Assembly (NCBI GenBank): GCA_001972305.1
Contig: BDDD01001811.1
Location: 126,690 to 190,689 of the forward strand
Direction of reading: 5' to 3'
Length of the DNA stretch: 64,000 nucleotides
Source of the DNA: Cephalotus follicularis
Taxonomy: Eukaryota; Streptophyta; Magnoliopsida; Oxalidales; Cephalotaceae
This document shows, piece by piece, positions 1 through 10,897 of the stretch. Numbering within the stretch: the first letter of the stretch is position 1; each line of letters opens with the position of its first letter. The notes under the pieces are model-generated. The model made no database searches and was not told where the DNA came from. It was given only the letters and a program-made list of their open reading frames with translations. A program made the translations under genes and the position numbers.

Positions 1-660
1 GGGGCAAAACGGTTCAAAAAGGTAACTTTTTGATCCGGTCACCGTTTGAGGCAAACGAGGTACGGATCTGGGGTGCCTCGACGAGAGGAATCTGCTGGTG
101 GTGTTGGTTTTCTGAACTGGTGCAGGAATCATCCGGAAACGCTACCTAAAGCGTCAGAAAGCCGCAATCTTTGAGCACCTTTTCTGGCCGCCTCCGTTGA
201 CGTCAGAATTTCAGATCGGTCGGGTCAAACTCGTATCTTCACAGTGGTTCTTTCCCAGCCGGTGCGGCGTCCAACCGTTTCCGGATGGAGGAGCTTCGTG
301 TCACGGCCGCCGCTGGTTTCCATCTCTTTTCCGGCCACCGGTGACGTCTTCTCAGGCAGGGGAGACCGGATATCAGCTTCTGGAGGTCCGGCGGTCCTTC
401 TGTGTGGTCGGTGTCGTCTGTCATCGCCGGAACCGTAGACCTCCTTCTTGCCATGGAACCTGCTGCGTTGAAGACGAAAGGGACCGGGCGCGTGGCTTCT
501 ACGCGCGAGTTGGTGAGGCTGCTGTGCAGGCACGTGTGGCGCACGAGCGACATAGTAAGAGTGAGGCAGTTTGCTGTGTTTTCAGACTTTTAGCTCTGTT
601 TCGTTGCTGTTTCTGCTAAAAATTCAGGTGCACTCGTTCTAATTATTATTTAATCTATTT
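1..660 (+). other. GC-rich segment upstream of copia K gag
   Basis: No recognisable protein domain lies here. The segment is much richer in G+C than its surroundings and switches to AT-rich sequence near 625. Several open frames overlap on both strands, as expected from GC-rich DNA with few stop codons, and none resembles a known family. Its place just before the gag remnant suggests a retrotransposon leader, but no LTR or primer-binding site is visible, so the 5' LTR must lie outside the window or be lost. It could also be unrelated host DNA. Confidence 0.35.
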
Positions 661-1200
661 ATTTACTAAAATGTATAAATATATTCCTATTGAGATGGTT
701 AAATTACAATCGTTTGGTGGGTTTGAGTAAAACGCTTGGAGGCGTCAGACTCAATTCGGGTTGAAATCCAATATGATATTCTATACTATTTTGAGTACTT
801 TTTCTGACACTACTGAAGGTGTTTCTGAATCTCAATTATTAAGTGATGAAGACTACTGTAGAGACTACTTGTTGAATTGTTTATAAGACCGTGTTGCAGA
901 ATCCTATAGTAAGTTTAAGACTGCTAAGGAAATATGGGACAATTTCGACGCTCAATTCTGAAAAGAGGAGGAGCTATCCAAATCTCACCTAGTGGATAAG
1001 TTCTTTGATTTCAACTTCCGCGAGGACATGGAAATCACTGCTCAAGTAACTGATTTCGAGAATTTGAGGTCAAAGATGAACAATAAGAATATTAGTGAGC
1101 CTAGTGCTGACACACTACAGAAGGAAGCTCACATGCTAGTGCGTAACCCTGAGCCTCGCAACTTTATTGCAATGATGAACGATGGCAGGGCCAGCGCTTC
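661..1200 (+). pseudogene. copia K gag remnant
   Basis: Gag would form the cytoplasmic virus-like particle. Broken translation shows the usual copia Gag features: a start-proximal stretch where a conserved W and FY remain, then ETAKEIW-like and FDFNFREDMEITAQV-like segments at about 900-1060. Stops occur near 885 and 960. The CCHC zinc knuckle expected between Gag and protease is absent: the frame passes from the Gag core straight to a short linker and the protease, implying an internal deletion near 1085-1150. The family assignment rests on order and similarity to other plant copia elements. Confidence 0.65.
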
Positions 1201-1558
1201 TTCAGAGTGGTGGTTAGACACTGGAGCTACTTGTCATGCAAATAATAAGAGTCTCCTGACAGAGGTCATTGCTACGAAAGAGACTGTTACAGTGGCTAGT
1301 AGGGCCGAGGCACTCGTGACTCACACTGGTACTGTAAACCTGATCATTTCTTCAGGTAACATTCTTACTTTAAATAATGTTAAATTTGTGCCTTTGCTTG
1401 ATAAGAATTTAATTTCTATTAGTCTTTTAGACAAAGCTAGCATGTGCACTTCTTTTATGAATGGTAGAGTAACTTTATCTGTTAATTCTGCTTATTTTGG
1501 TTGTGCATTTCTGATTGATGGTATGTATAGGATGAGTTTAGCTAATGAAACTATATGA
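1201..1558 (+). pseudogene. copia K aspartic protease
   Basis: Retroviral-type aspartic protease that would process the polyprotein. The active-site context WWLDTGATCHA is intact, with the catalytic Asp codon at 1217-1219. Downstream, LNNVKFVPLLDKNLISISLL matches the conserved second half of copia proteases. The frame is open from about 992 and ends with a TGA at 1556-1558, just before the integrase zinc-binding region, so the polyprotein is cut here. Neighbours are the gag remnant and integrase in the normal copia order. Confidence 0.8.
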
Positions 1559-2730
1559 CATGTAAATTCAACTTTAATTGATCCTAAGTTATTACACAAT
1601 AGACTTGGACATGTGAATTACAGAAAAATACTTCAATTGGCTAAAACTCATAATATGCCATTAAATACTTCCATTTGATTTAGCAGATGTGAAGTGTGTC
1701 CTCAGACTAAGATTACTGGAAAACCTTTTCAGTTGGTTTCTAGGAGTACATAACTTCTTGAATTGATACATTCTGACCTATGTTATTTCAAAATTTTCAT
1801 AACTCGTGGAGGTCGGAAGTATCTAATTACTTTCATAGATGATTTTTCAAGATATTGTCATGTTTATCTGTTGAAATCGAAGGACAAAGCTTTTGAGAAG
1901 TTTTGAATTTTCAAAAATCGTGTTGAAAATCAAATAAACTTGAAAATTAAAAGGTTTAGGAGTGATAGAGGAGGAGAATACACAATGACAGAGTTCAAGG
2001 AATTCTGTGCCTCTCAGGGCATAATACTTGAAACTACTGCTCCTTACTCACCTCAATCAAATGGCATAGCTGAACGTAAGAACAGGACGTTAACTGAAAT
2101 GTTAAACTCCATGTTATTGACAGCTAGCATGCCTACTTCCTACTGGGGGAAGCAGTTCTAACTGCTAATCACATCCTGAATAGATTGCCACACTCTAAGT
2201 TAAACTCCATTCCTTATGAATTATGGTATAAACATCCTTATCGATATGACACTCTCAAGACTTGGGGCTGTATAGCTTATGTTCACATACAAGACCCTAG
2301 GAGATCTAAGGTGGGAACTCGAACCAACACTTGTGTGTACCTAGGCTGTGTAGATGATAGTGTTGCAAACAGGTTTTCGGATCTATCTACCAATGCGATT
2401 ATAGAATCTCGAGATGCTATTTTCTTTGAGGATAAGTTCCTAAGAGACCATGGTTTGACTATACCTGGCTATACAGCCGAGGTTAGCGAATCTGAAATTG
2501 GTTCTTCTAAAACTAGTTCCACATTGATTCCTGCATCAGTACCTGTGAGAGTATCTACAAGAGATAGAGTACCCAAGAGTTTTGGTGAGAACTTCATCAC
2601 TTACCATTTGGAGGATGATCCATCTTCCTATGAGGAAGCTATGAGATCTAGGGACTCTTTGTTGTGGGCAAAAGCCATTGATGATGAAATGAGCTCTCTG
2701 TTGCAAAATCACACCTGGTAGCTAGTTGAT
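1559..2730 (+). pseudogene. copia K integrase
   Basis: Integrase would insert the cDNA into chromosomes. The N-terminal HHCC zinc-binding region is at about 1595-1710 (RLGHVNYRKI, then CEVCPQTKITG). The catalytic core follows: HSDLC (first Asp, ~1768), FRSDRGGEYT (second Asp, ~1960) and NGIAERKNRTL (Glu, ~2065). The C-terminal GKQF and LKTWGCIAYVH segments reach ~2330, then a linker to RT ending EEAMRSRDSLLWAKAIDDEM. There are several stops (near 1675, 1750, 1903, 2161 and 2721) and at least one frame change near 2160. The triad is still readable, but the protein cannot be made. Confidence 0.85.
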
Positions 2731-3540
2731 TTGCTAAAAGGGGCTAAAACTGTGGGCTGCAAGTGGGTTTTGAATAAGAAACTCAATAGTGATGGATCAA
2801 TAGCTCAGTATAAAGCACGTTTAGTAGCTAAAGGCTATACACAACAGAGTGGGATCGATTTTTTGATGTCTATTCACCTGTGTGTCATCTATCCACCATT
2901 CGTATTCTTCTTGCTTTGGCATCTGTTGAGCACTATGTGGTGCATCAAATGTATGTAAAGACCGCTTTCCTTAATGGAGAGTTGACTGAGGAAATCTACA
3001 TGAACCAACCTGAGGGGTTTGTCATGAAAGGTTTAGAGAATAAGGTCTATAAACTGAACAAATCATTGTATGGTCTTAAACAAGCACCTAAATTGTGGCA
3101 TCGAAAATTTGACAAAGTAGTAAAGAGCCATGGTTTTCAAACTAGTTACTCGGATAAATGCCAAATAAGGTTGCAATTATCTGCTTGTATGTAGACGACA
3201 TGTTGATTCTTGGTTCCGATCTCTCTTTAGTGAGTGACGTGAAAACCACATTGGTGAAGGAATTTGCCATGACAGATCTTGGTGTGGTTAACACCATTCT
3301 TGGTATGAAAGTAAGTTTTGAACGGCAAGTCATCTCCCTTAGCCAGACTCATTACATTGAGCAACTACTTTCTACTTGGGGATACAGTGAGTGCAAACCC
3401 ATTGAAACACCATGTGACTATAATAAGAAATTGAGCCCTAATGACGGTGCCAATGTGAATCAGTTAGAATACTCTAAACTGATTGGTAGTCTCATGTACG
3501 CTATGAGATGCACTAGACCAGCATTGCCTTTATAGTTGGT
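2731..3540 (+). pseudogene. copia K reverse transcriptase
   Basis: RNA-dependent DNA polymerase domain. GCKWVLNKK and YKARLVAKGYTQQ mark the fingers at 2755-2850, followed by a frameshift near 2866. Motif A reads MYVKTAFLNGEL at ~2950: the usual catalytic Asp before VKTAF is Tyr, so the active site is dead even apart from the frameshifts. YGLKQAPKLWH lies near 3070. A second frame change near 3160 precedes the YVDD box at 3188-3199, which is intact. IGSLMYAMRCTRP near 3485 marks the end. RNase H continues downstream. Confidence 0.85.
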
Positions 3541-4134
3541 ATGCTGAGTCGTTTCACTAGTAATCCTAGCAATGAGCATTGGGATGCCCTTATGAGGCTG
3601 ATGAGATACCTTAAAGGTACTAAAGATTATACTCTCTGCTATTCTGGTTATCCTCCTACTGTGGAAGGATATTCTGATACCTCTTGGTGTTCAAATATTA
3701 GCGACTGTAAGTCTACCAGTGGCTATGTGTTCACTTTGGGTGGAGCTGCTGTTACATGGAAGTCCAAAAGATAGACTTGTATTGCATTGTCGTCTATGGA
3801 GTCGGAACTTTATGCTTTAGCTTCTGCAGGAGAAGAAGCAGAGTGGATAAAGAATCTAACTATGGACATTCCATTGACCTGGCTAAAGATTAACTCTTTA
3901 AGCATGTTCTATGATAATCGAGCTGCAGTCCAAGTCGTCAAAAACTCACTCTTTAATTGTAAGAGGAGACATGTGAGACTGAGACATGCATTGTTGAATT
4001 ATCTTATAGAACGTGGGGTTATCACTTTGGTCGATGTGAGATCGAAGAATAATATGGCCGATGCTCTCACAAAGGGTTTGCATAAAGATCGAATATTTAA
4101 AACAGTGGGGAAAATGGGGTTAAAGACTATGTAG
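3541..4134 (+). pseudogene. copia K RNase H
   Basis: RNase H would remove template RNA during reverse transcription. MLSRFTSNPSNEHWDAL and RLMRYLKGTKDYTL are the connection segment. GYSDTSWCSNISDCKSTSGYVF carries the first catalytic Asp region, SSMESELYALASAGEEAEWI the Glu region, and NMADALTKGLH the C-terminal end. A stop interrupts at 3772-3774, between the first two regions. The terminal stop is at 4132-4134, after which non-coding 3' sequence begins. Length and order are normal for the 3' end of copia pol. Confidence 0.85.
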
Positions 4135-4260
4135 ATGTGTCTTAACCTGCATTTTTAATTGTTTTGAAATATCGAATCTTCCTTTGTAGGTCAAATAAGA
4201 TACGCACTTGCTTATATGTTTCATCGATGCTTACAGTTGTCAAAAAATCTGAGTGAATAG

Positions 4261-4446
4261 GTTGTCTCATTCCAAACTTGATGAAGATAGCATATCTCAC
4301 TTAAGATGTCCTGTTTAGGAAGGTTGTCTCATTCCAAACTTGATGATACAGCTTAACTAAATTTTGATAGTCCTCTTTGATTAAATTGTCTCATTCCAAA
4401 CTTGATATAAGACAATTTAGCCAAGAAGGATTAGATGACTGTGACA
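4261..4446 (+). repeat. 62-bp tandem repeat in copia K
   Basis: The core TCATTCCAAACTTGAT recurs with starts exactly 62 bases apart (repeat starts 4261, 4323 and 4385). A decayed fourth core (ATTCCAAATTGA) lies at about 4446. Only about 20 bases per unit are well kept, so the duplication is old. Confidence 0.75.
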
Positions 4447-4771
4447 TTCCAAATTGAAACATGGAAATGGTTATTTCCGAAAGGAACCTGTTTTGTTCTT
4501 GTTCTTAATTGAAACTTGACAGTAATCGGTTCTTTGCAAAATAAACTTTTTTGATCTTGTTCTTAATTTAAACTTAATACTGATGCTTATGAGTTGATAT
4601 TGATGCTTTATTGACATTGATATATATTTTCAGCCTTTTGACATGATGCTAAGTTCTTCTTGGTAGCACTAGACATTATTATGGTAAATTACACAGGTGA
4701 TTGGATTCATTTTACATGAAATTCATATATGGTGATTTACTGATTATGGCGAAAATGGAGGAGCAAATATT

Positions 4772-4901
4772 GTGGGGATCCTGACTAGGATGATCTACTT
4801 GATGAGTGATATCATCTTGAGTTGTGGAGATTACGGGGATCCTGACCAGGATGATCTACTTGATAAGTGATATCATCTTGAGTTGTGGAGATTGTGGGGA
4901 T
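4772..4901 (+). repeat. 61-bp tandem duplication in copia K
   Basis: Unit 1 is 4772-4832, unit 2 is 4833-4893, and a third partial copy starts at 4894 (GTGGGGAT). The two full units differ at about four positions, so this duplication is much younger than the neighbouring 62-bp repeat. Confidence 0.9.
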
Positions 4902-5304
4902 TTGTTATCTCTTTGTTGCAATAGAGACATTCCACCTGCTGTCCAGTTTATTATTTTAGTTCATTTTATTTATGAGACTATGTTGCTTAGCTCATGTATT
5001 TGTGAGACATATGGTCCATTTCGAGTTACCTTTACAGTTTTTTGGATACTTCTGTTTGGTCCACATATACTTGAGACTTTATGCCTATTTTGATTTTAGA
5101 CTGTCTCTAAAGCTCTTTATTTGAGACGGTTAGATTGAGCTTAGAACAAGTCTGAAATATTTGATTAGTAAATTTTTATAATAAAATGCATCCTAGATAA
5201 ATTCTATCTTGGATTGAATTATCTGAGAATTTTGAATGTGGGTGATCCATATTTTGTTTGGACATCACACTGTCCACTATATTGGATTGTGCTATATGTA
5301 AAAC

Positions 5305-5316
5305 ATAGGAGGAGAT
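5305..5316 (+). other. copia K polypurine tract
   Basis: The purine run TAGGAGGAGAT ends directly at the TG of the 3' LTR. This is the expected place and composition for the plus-strand DNA primer of an LTR retrotransposon. Confidence 0.75.
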
Positions 5317-5457
5317 TGTTGGATACTTGGGTATCTAATTAATATGTTTTAATATAAGCCCAATAAGTGAAGGCCTAAGACTTGGACCTATCTGGACTAG
5401 AGTCCATAATAAGGTGAAACCCTAGTATAAATATAAGTGTGCTAGCTGGAGGCAACA
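5317..5457 (+). mobile_element. copia K 3' LTR (141 bp)
   Basis: Begins TGTTGGATAC and ends GGCAACA, giving a 5-bp terminal inverted repeat TGTTG/CAACA. It follows the polypurine tract. A TATA-like box (AGTATAAATATAAG) lies at 5424-5437. At 141 bp it is far shorter than the other LTRs in this window. The matching 5' LTR is not in the window, so identity cannot be checked here. The right end is called from the inverted repeat, and a longer, truncated LTR remains possible. Confidence 0.65.
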
Positions 5458-5516
5458 CTGCGGAGTATTCCAAACTTGATACAAAGGGTGTAATGCTTCA
5501 AGCCATACACACTTAC

Positions 5517-5693
5517 CTCTCTTAATATAAATAAATGCCTTAATAGTAAATCCCAAGGCTCATGTTTAAAGAAATCGACCTCCGTGATCATGTCGTCCAC
5601 ATCTTCATCGAGGCCAAGTAGCTTCAGTCTCATGTAGTAGTTGATGAGCTCTTTGTTGTCCGGTGAAAATCTGCGTCCCACGTTGTGGTCCAT
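5517..5693 (-). CDS. NAC-domain transcription factor, first exon (partial)
   Basis: NAC proteins are plant-specific DNA-binding transcription factors of the nucleus. Reading leftward from ATG at 5693, the peptide has RRFSPDNKELINYYMRLKLL (residues 7-26), matching NAC subdomain A (FxFxPTDEELxxYYL), and then ITEVDFFKHEPWDLL (36-50), matching subdomain B with the near-invariant EVD and EPWDL. The start has good context (A at -3, G at +4). A strong splice donor, AG|GTAAGTG, follows at 5517/5516. NAC genes normally have their first intron shortly after EPWDL, so this looks like exon 1 of about 59 codons. Copia K ends 59 bases into the putative intron. Later exons would lie left of the window. The LPPG before FRF is missing, so it is divergent and may be a pseudogene. 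Confidence 0.6.
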
Positions 5694-5916
5694 TTCTATG
5701 AGTGGTTTAGGTTATAAAAGCAGCAAAATCACTTTGTAAGTAACAAGAAGCAGAGTTGTGTGTGCGTGATTGTATGTGGGAGGATTTGAGTACATAGTTT
5801 TGAGTTTTGAGTTGAGAGTCACCTCATGCTTATGGTAACCTCTTTCAGAAGCTAGTATAAAGTAACGCGCGTTCTCGCCCTCCCCTCTTTAAGAAGCTAA
5901 TATAAAGTAACCCATG

Positions 5917-5948
<32 letters not shown>

Positions 5949-5960
5949 CTCGATCTTGAA
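5694..5960 (-). promoter_or_regulatory. putative NAC gene 5' UTR and promoter
   Basis: Read on the minus strand, a GA dinucleotide run (5920-5945) is followed by two near-identical blocks containing TTACTTTATA (around 5860-5905) and then the NAC start codon about 170 bases on. The duplicated block holds TATA-like sequence. GA runs near plant promoters are known binding sites for BASIC PENTACYSTEINE proteins; whether this one is used is inference. Confidence 0.4.
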
Positions 5961-6539
5961 CAATATTAAGGTATATATGTTATATACAGCTATATGTATA
6001 CTCCATGACATTTATTTGTCTTTCTACTATTTTATATTAGAGTAAATATATTTTATTCTTTCTTGTTTGATTTTAAGTAGTCTATCATATAGTTTGTAAT
6101 AACATAAAATATACTTATATAATTTCATTTTAGTAGGTCACTCTCGAGTTCAAATATGAATTAAGTCATTACATAGTTTGAAATAATTTATAAATCAATT
6201 CATATATTATCTCTTTGTTATGATTATTGGTTGAATTTAATTAAGTTTAAAAATATTAACGAAAATTAATATGGAGTATTTATTGTTGATATTTTAATGT
6301 TCAAATTGTTTTTATGGTGTTTTACCAATGGTAATGTAATGATTTATGGTCAGATCTATATATAAAATCAAACTGATAGACTAATATATATGAAACTAAT
6401 TAATACTATTTTGTGTTGTTATAAACTAATGGATTGAGTTTTACTTAACGCCAAAATTGAGAGACTAAAATGTAATTAACTATTTATATTATTTTAATCT
6501 TTTTTTAACAATATTTCTGAAGATTTTCAAAATGACTTC
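5961..6539. other. AT-rich sequence without genes
   Basis: Strongly AT-rich with many stop codons in every frame, no domain and no repeat that I recognise. It may be upstream sequence of the NAC gene or the distal part of LTR L. I cannot place the boundary. Confidence 0.5.
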
Positions 6540-7493
6540 GTGCTGGAATTAGGGTTATAACCAAATGGTCGACATCGACATCTAGCAATGCATAACGATC
6601 CCCAAGTAATATGAATCATTTGCGAACCACTTTTTACAGGTACATGTAATCCATCCATTGACAATGCTCTAATTAATTATAGAGTACGGATTATGTCAGA
6701 CGCCAATAATTTAATCTTTAGCCTCATGACAATCTTTCATTAGCCTAAATAATATTAGACGTGCCCCTCTAATATTCAACCAATGATATCACACTCTTGA
6801 TATCATCGCTATCCTGGCCGGCGCTTAATTGCTAACGAAAATCATCTTGAGCATAATCTTCTTTTACTAGAAGCAATGGATTCATTGTTGCCAGTTCACA
6901 TGTCTCCATACATAAGCGTACTATGTCCAACTAATGTATCTAGATACTTCATAGAATATGTATTTAAGCATCATCAAAAGACAGCACCCTATGCACAAGA
7001 CATCCAGTGACGGCTCATATCCAAGGACCACATGCACTGCTGTTAAACTAGAATTCTGTCTGACATGTAAGTAAAACTCCATACAGATATTCTATAAACA
7101 GTCACCTTCAGTGAACTCGTTAAATGAGCACCCACGTAGTTGTCATAGCATCTCCATGCGATTGAGTGTGAGATCAGTCACCCTCTGCTTACCGATCTGA
7201 CAGTACGTGCTAGTCTATCCTAATTGCACATGCCCTGAGTGTCAATCCTATGACCTGGAAGATTCGAAATAAAGTATACCGAGATTCTAACTCTCACATC
7301 ATGATCTCATCATGAACCTGGTTCTCTAACTTTATTCCAGGACATTCATTTACAATTAATAAAGCATGTATTAATGAAACGAACTCATAGCCATTGATAC
7401 AACATAAACATCTTTATTGAATTTATAAATCGTTTATACAAGATAAAGTATAAAACAAGCTCGACACTGGCTCACAGTAGTTCATCTCTAACA
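6540..7493 (-). mobile_element. copia-type LTR L, minus orientation
   Basis: The right end, read on the minus strand, starts TGTTAGAGATGAAC, like the LTRs of copia D and F (TGTTAGA). It abuts the protease of gypsy J at exactly 7493/7494, so it was inserted into J. An AATAAAG-like signal lies near 7400 on the minus strand. No polypurine tract, primer site or coding region of its own element remains next to it. The left end is uncertain and is set where the LTR-like sequence gives way to low-complexity AT-rich DNA. Confidence 0.55.
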
Positions 7494-7835
7494 GTTAGCA
7501 CACCGGTAGGAGAGTCTGCTACCTCTGAATGGGTGTGTAGATCTTGTGCTATTGGAATCGCCTCACATATTCTATTGGCAGATCTAATAGTGTTGCCGAT
7601 GGGAGAACTTGATGTAATATTGGGAATGGATTGGTTATCGGCACACTATGCTTACGTGGATTGTAACCGGAAGGTTGTAACGTTCAATGTGCCAGGACAA
7701 TCTCCGTTCCAGTTCATTGGAACCTTGGAATGTAAGCCGATTCAAATGATATATGTTATACAGGCTGACCGACTGTTGAAAAAGGGTTATGATGCTTACC
7801 TGACACATATTGTCGATGGCAGGAGATGGATATAG
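7494..7835 (+). pseudogene. gypsy J protease, C-terminal part
   Basis: The frame is open from 7494 (VSTPVGESATSEWV) and reaches LADLIVLPMGELDVILGMDW, which matches the ILGMDWL end of gypsy aspartic proteases. The catalytic DTG and all of gag are missing because LTR L replaces everything upstream. A TAG at 7833-7835 separates it from RT. The equivalent segment of gypsy C (45900-46180) aligns well by eye. Confidence 0.85.
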
Positions 7836-9180
7836 ATGATAAAGGATGTTCTATACCCGGATGTGTTTCTGGAAGAATTGACATCCTTACCCCCTGAAAA
7901 AGATGTAGAGTTTACTATTGATCTCCTGCTAGGAACAACACCTATATCGAGAGCTCCTTATCGCATGGCTCCCCCTGAATTAAAGGAATTGAAAGTACAG
8001 TTACAGGAGTTACTCGATAAAGGTTTCATTAGACTGAGCGTGTCCCCGTGGGGAGCGCCGGTCTTATTTGTCAAGAAGAAAGATGGATCGTTGCGAATGT
8101 GCATTTATTATCGGCAGCTTAATAAAGTGACTATCAAGAACAAATATCCGCTGCCGGACATTGATGAGTTATTCTATCAGCTTAGATGGTCGGCAGTGTT
8201 CTCTAAGCTAGATCTGAGATCCGGATCTCATCAACTCAGAGTTAGAAGGGAAGACATTCTGAAAACAGCTTTCAGATCACGTTATGGACATTATGAATTC
8301 GTAGTTATGCCGTTTCGGGTGACCAATGCCCCTGCTGCGTTTATGAGTTTGATGAATCAAGTGTTTAGTCCATATCTTGATCAATTTATTGTAGTCTTCA
8401 TCGATGATATCCTGGTGTATTCTAAGACAATGGAAGAACATGGAGAACATCTACACTTGGCACTGCAAATTCTGAGAGATCATCAGTTATATGCCAAGTT
8501 GAGCAAATGTGAATTCTGGCTGTCATAGGTGGCTTTTCTTGGACATATTATTTCTAGTGTCGGCTTGTCAGTCAACCCATCCAAGATAGAGGTGATAAAG
8601 GATTGGAAACGACCAACTAATGTAACAGAAATCAGAAGCTTTTTTGGCCTAGCGGGGTATTATCGTTGCTTTGTTAAAAGATTTTCCCACATAGCCACAC
8701 CTCTGGCCCGATTGAAGCAGAAAAAGGTAGCATATGTATGGGATGAACATTGTGAAAAGAGCTTTCAAGAGCTAAAGCATCGATTGGTTTCTACGCCAAT
8801 CCTAGCCTTACCAGAAGGTAGTGAAGGTTTTGTTATATACAGTGATGCATCAGGAAATGGCTTAGGATTTATTCCAATGCAAAATGGAAAGGTGATTGCT
8901 TATGCATCGAGAAAGTTGAAGTCCCATAAAGAAAATTATCCAACTCATGACCTTGAGTTAGCAGTGATAGTTTTTGCGCTGCAAAAATTGAGGCATTATC
9001 TCTACGGTACGAGATTTGAAGTGTATACCGATTACAAGAGTCTGAAGTATCTTTTCTCACAAAAGGACTTGAATATGAGACAAAGGAGATGGATGGAATT
9101 GTTCAATGATTATAATTGTGAAATACAGTATCATCCAGGAAAAGCTAACGTGGTTGCTGACACCTTAAGTCGTCAATTAG
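7836..9180 (+). pseudogene. gypsy J reverse transcriptase and RNase H
   Basis: [46 protein letters not shown], the [11 protein letters not shown] segment and the [10 protein letters not shown] active-site box near 8400. A TAG at 8526-8528 breaks the frame, after which AFLGHII continues in the same frame. RNase [48 protein letters not shown], ending [15 protein letters not shown] near 9177. Substitutions at normally fixed positions (CIYYR for the usual CIDYR, SGSHQ for SGYHQ) agree with long decay. Confidence 0.9.
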
Positions 9181-10642
9181 CTTGCCTAACAATTTCTCAT
9201 AAACAGACACGTCTATGGTTAATGGAAAAAATAAGGGAAGCCCAAAGGAAAGACAGAAACTTGCTTAAAATGGCATTGGATGGTCAAGGTGGGTTGAAAC
9301 CCAACTTCTCAATCCGAAATGATGGACTAATCAGATATCGAGACAAAATTTGTATTCCCAATGATAAAGAATTGAAGGACGAGCTTTTGTCGCAAGCTCA
9401 CCGCTCCAAATTCTCAATACATCCGGAGAGTACCAAGATGTATCGAGATTTGAAGCTTAGCTACTGGTGGAACAATATGAAAACAGAGATAGCTGAATAT
9501 GTCACTTCTTGTCTAACATGTCAGCAAATTAAAGCAGAACATCAAAGGCTAGCAGGGTTACTTCAACCCTTACCTGTAGCGCAATGGAAATGGGAACAAT
9601 CACCATGGATTTTGTGACTGGTTTGCCAACAACAAAGACTAATCATGATGCTATATGGGTGATCGTTGACCGCTTTTCTAAATCTACTCATTTCCTCACG
9701 ATCAAGACCACCCACTCCCTTCAACGGTTAGAAACTTTGTACATTGGAAAGATAGTTAAACTCCATGGTGTACCAATCAGTGTGGTGTTTGACAGAGACC
9801 CTCAATTTACATCCTGATTTTGGAAGAAATTACAAGCAGCTTTTGGTACCTAACAGTATTTTAGCACTGATTTTCATCCCCAGACTGATGGTCAGTCTGA
9901 GAGAACCATTCAAACTCTGAAAGACGTGCTTAGAGCATGTGTGATGGATTGGGATGGCAGTTGGGATGAACACCTACCATTAATAGAGTTCTCCTATAAT
10001 AACAGCTATCATGCTAGTATTGGAATGGCACCATTTGAAGCTCTCTGCGGACGGAAGTGTCAAACCCCAATTTGTTGGTTTGAATTTGGAGAACCAAGCC
10101 TTTTTGGACCATAGTTGATACAAGAAACAATAGAAAAGGCTAAAGTGATTAAAGAAAGGTTAATGACAGCTCAAAGTAGACAGAAAAGTTATGCAGATAA
10201 TCGTAGAAGAGAACAAGAATTTACAGTGGGAAGCCATGTTTTTCTTAAAGTCCCTCCCCATAAAGGCATTATGAGGTTCAGCAAGAAAGGAAAGTTGTCC
10301 CCTCGCTTCATAGGACCTTTTGAGATCCTTGAAAGAGTAGGCATGGCTACCTACAGACTTGCCTTGCCTCCCAATTTATCGAACGTACATGATGTCTTTC
10401 ATGTCTCAATGTTAAGGAAATATCAACCCAGCCCTTCTCACTTGCTTCAGTGGGAACCATTACAGTTTGGACCGAACTTGAGCTTTGTTGAGACTCCTGT
10501 CAGCATCCTTGATCATCAAGTTAAACAGTTAAGGAGCAAGAATGTCCCCTTAGTGAAGGTACTGTGGCAATATCATGGAACGAAAGAAGCTACATGGGAA
10601 CGTGAAAATAATATGAAAGTAATATATCCTCACATGTTTTGA
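9181..10642 (+). pseudogene. gypsy J integrase with chromodomain-like end
   Basis: The HHCC zinc-binding region ([11 protein letters not shown] to CLTCQQ) is at about 9400-9525. A frameshift lies in the 9584-9617 overlap. The core begins MDFVTGLP and has WVIVDRFSKSTHF and VFDRDPQFTS, which ends in TGA at 9815-9817. The next ~100 bases are damaged. The glutamate region and [20 protein letters not shown] follow, with a TAG at 10112-10114. The C-terminal part has [27 protein letters not shown] and a chromodomain-like VKVLWQYHGTKEATWE end, which places J with Tekay/Del-like chromoviruses. Confidence 0.88.
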
Positions 10643-10889
10643 CCCTTGAATCTCGGGACGAGATTCTTTATTGTAACACCCTGAAATCCTATTATAAAGG
10701 AATGGCATTTTGGGATTCAAATGTTTCTATTGTACTGGGCAGAATTAATTTAATGGAGAAAAAGAAGTATTGGGTTGAGCTTGGCCAAGAGAGAGAAAGA
10801 AAATGCTAGGCCGACCATTACACTCGTAGCCAACATTTTGAAGGAAACAATAGCAATGTCCAGAGAATTCTAGAGCTTTCTATTTCGGC

Positions 10890-10897
10890 TATAAAAG
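10890..10897 (+). promoter_or_regulatory. TATA box in gypsy J LTR
   Basis: GGCTATAAAAGAGAAAG matches the plant core-promoter TATA consensus and lies about 220 bp into the LTR, a plausible end of U3. The repeat arrays then fall downstream of the predicted transcription start. Confidence 0.55.

Larger units (their letters stand above)
4135..5304 (+). other. copia K 3' non-coding region
   Basis: About 1.2 kb between the RNase H stop and the polypurine tract holds no supportable gene. It is AT-rich and contains two separate tandem repeats (4261-4446 and 4772-4901, listed separately). An open frame at about 4824-5093 lies across the second repeat and has no family resemblance. A long 3' untranslated stretch between pol and the LTR is common in plant LTR elements. 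Confidence 0.6.

Noticed and set aside
197..619. Overlapping 100-140-residue open frames on both strands
   Set aside because: GC-rich DNA with few stop codons. No domain, low complexity, and both strands are equally open. No evidence of a gene.
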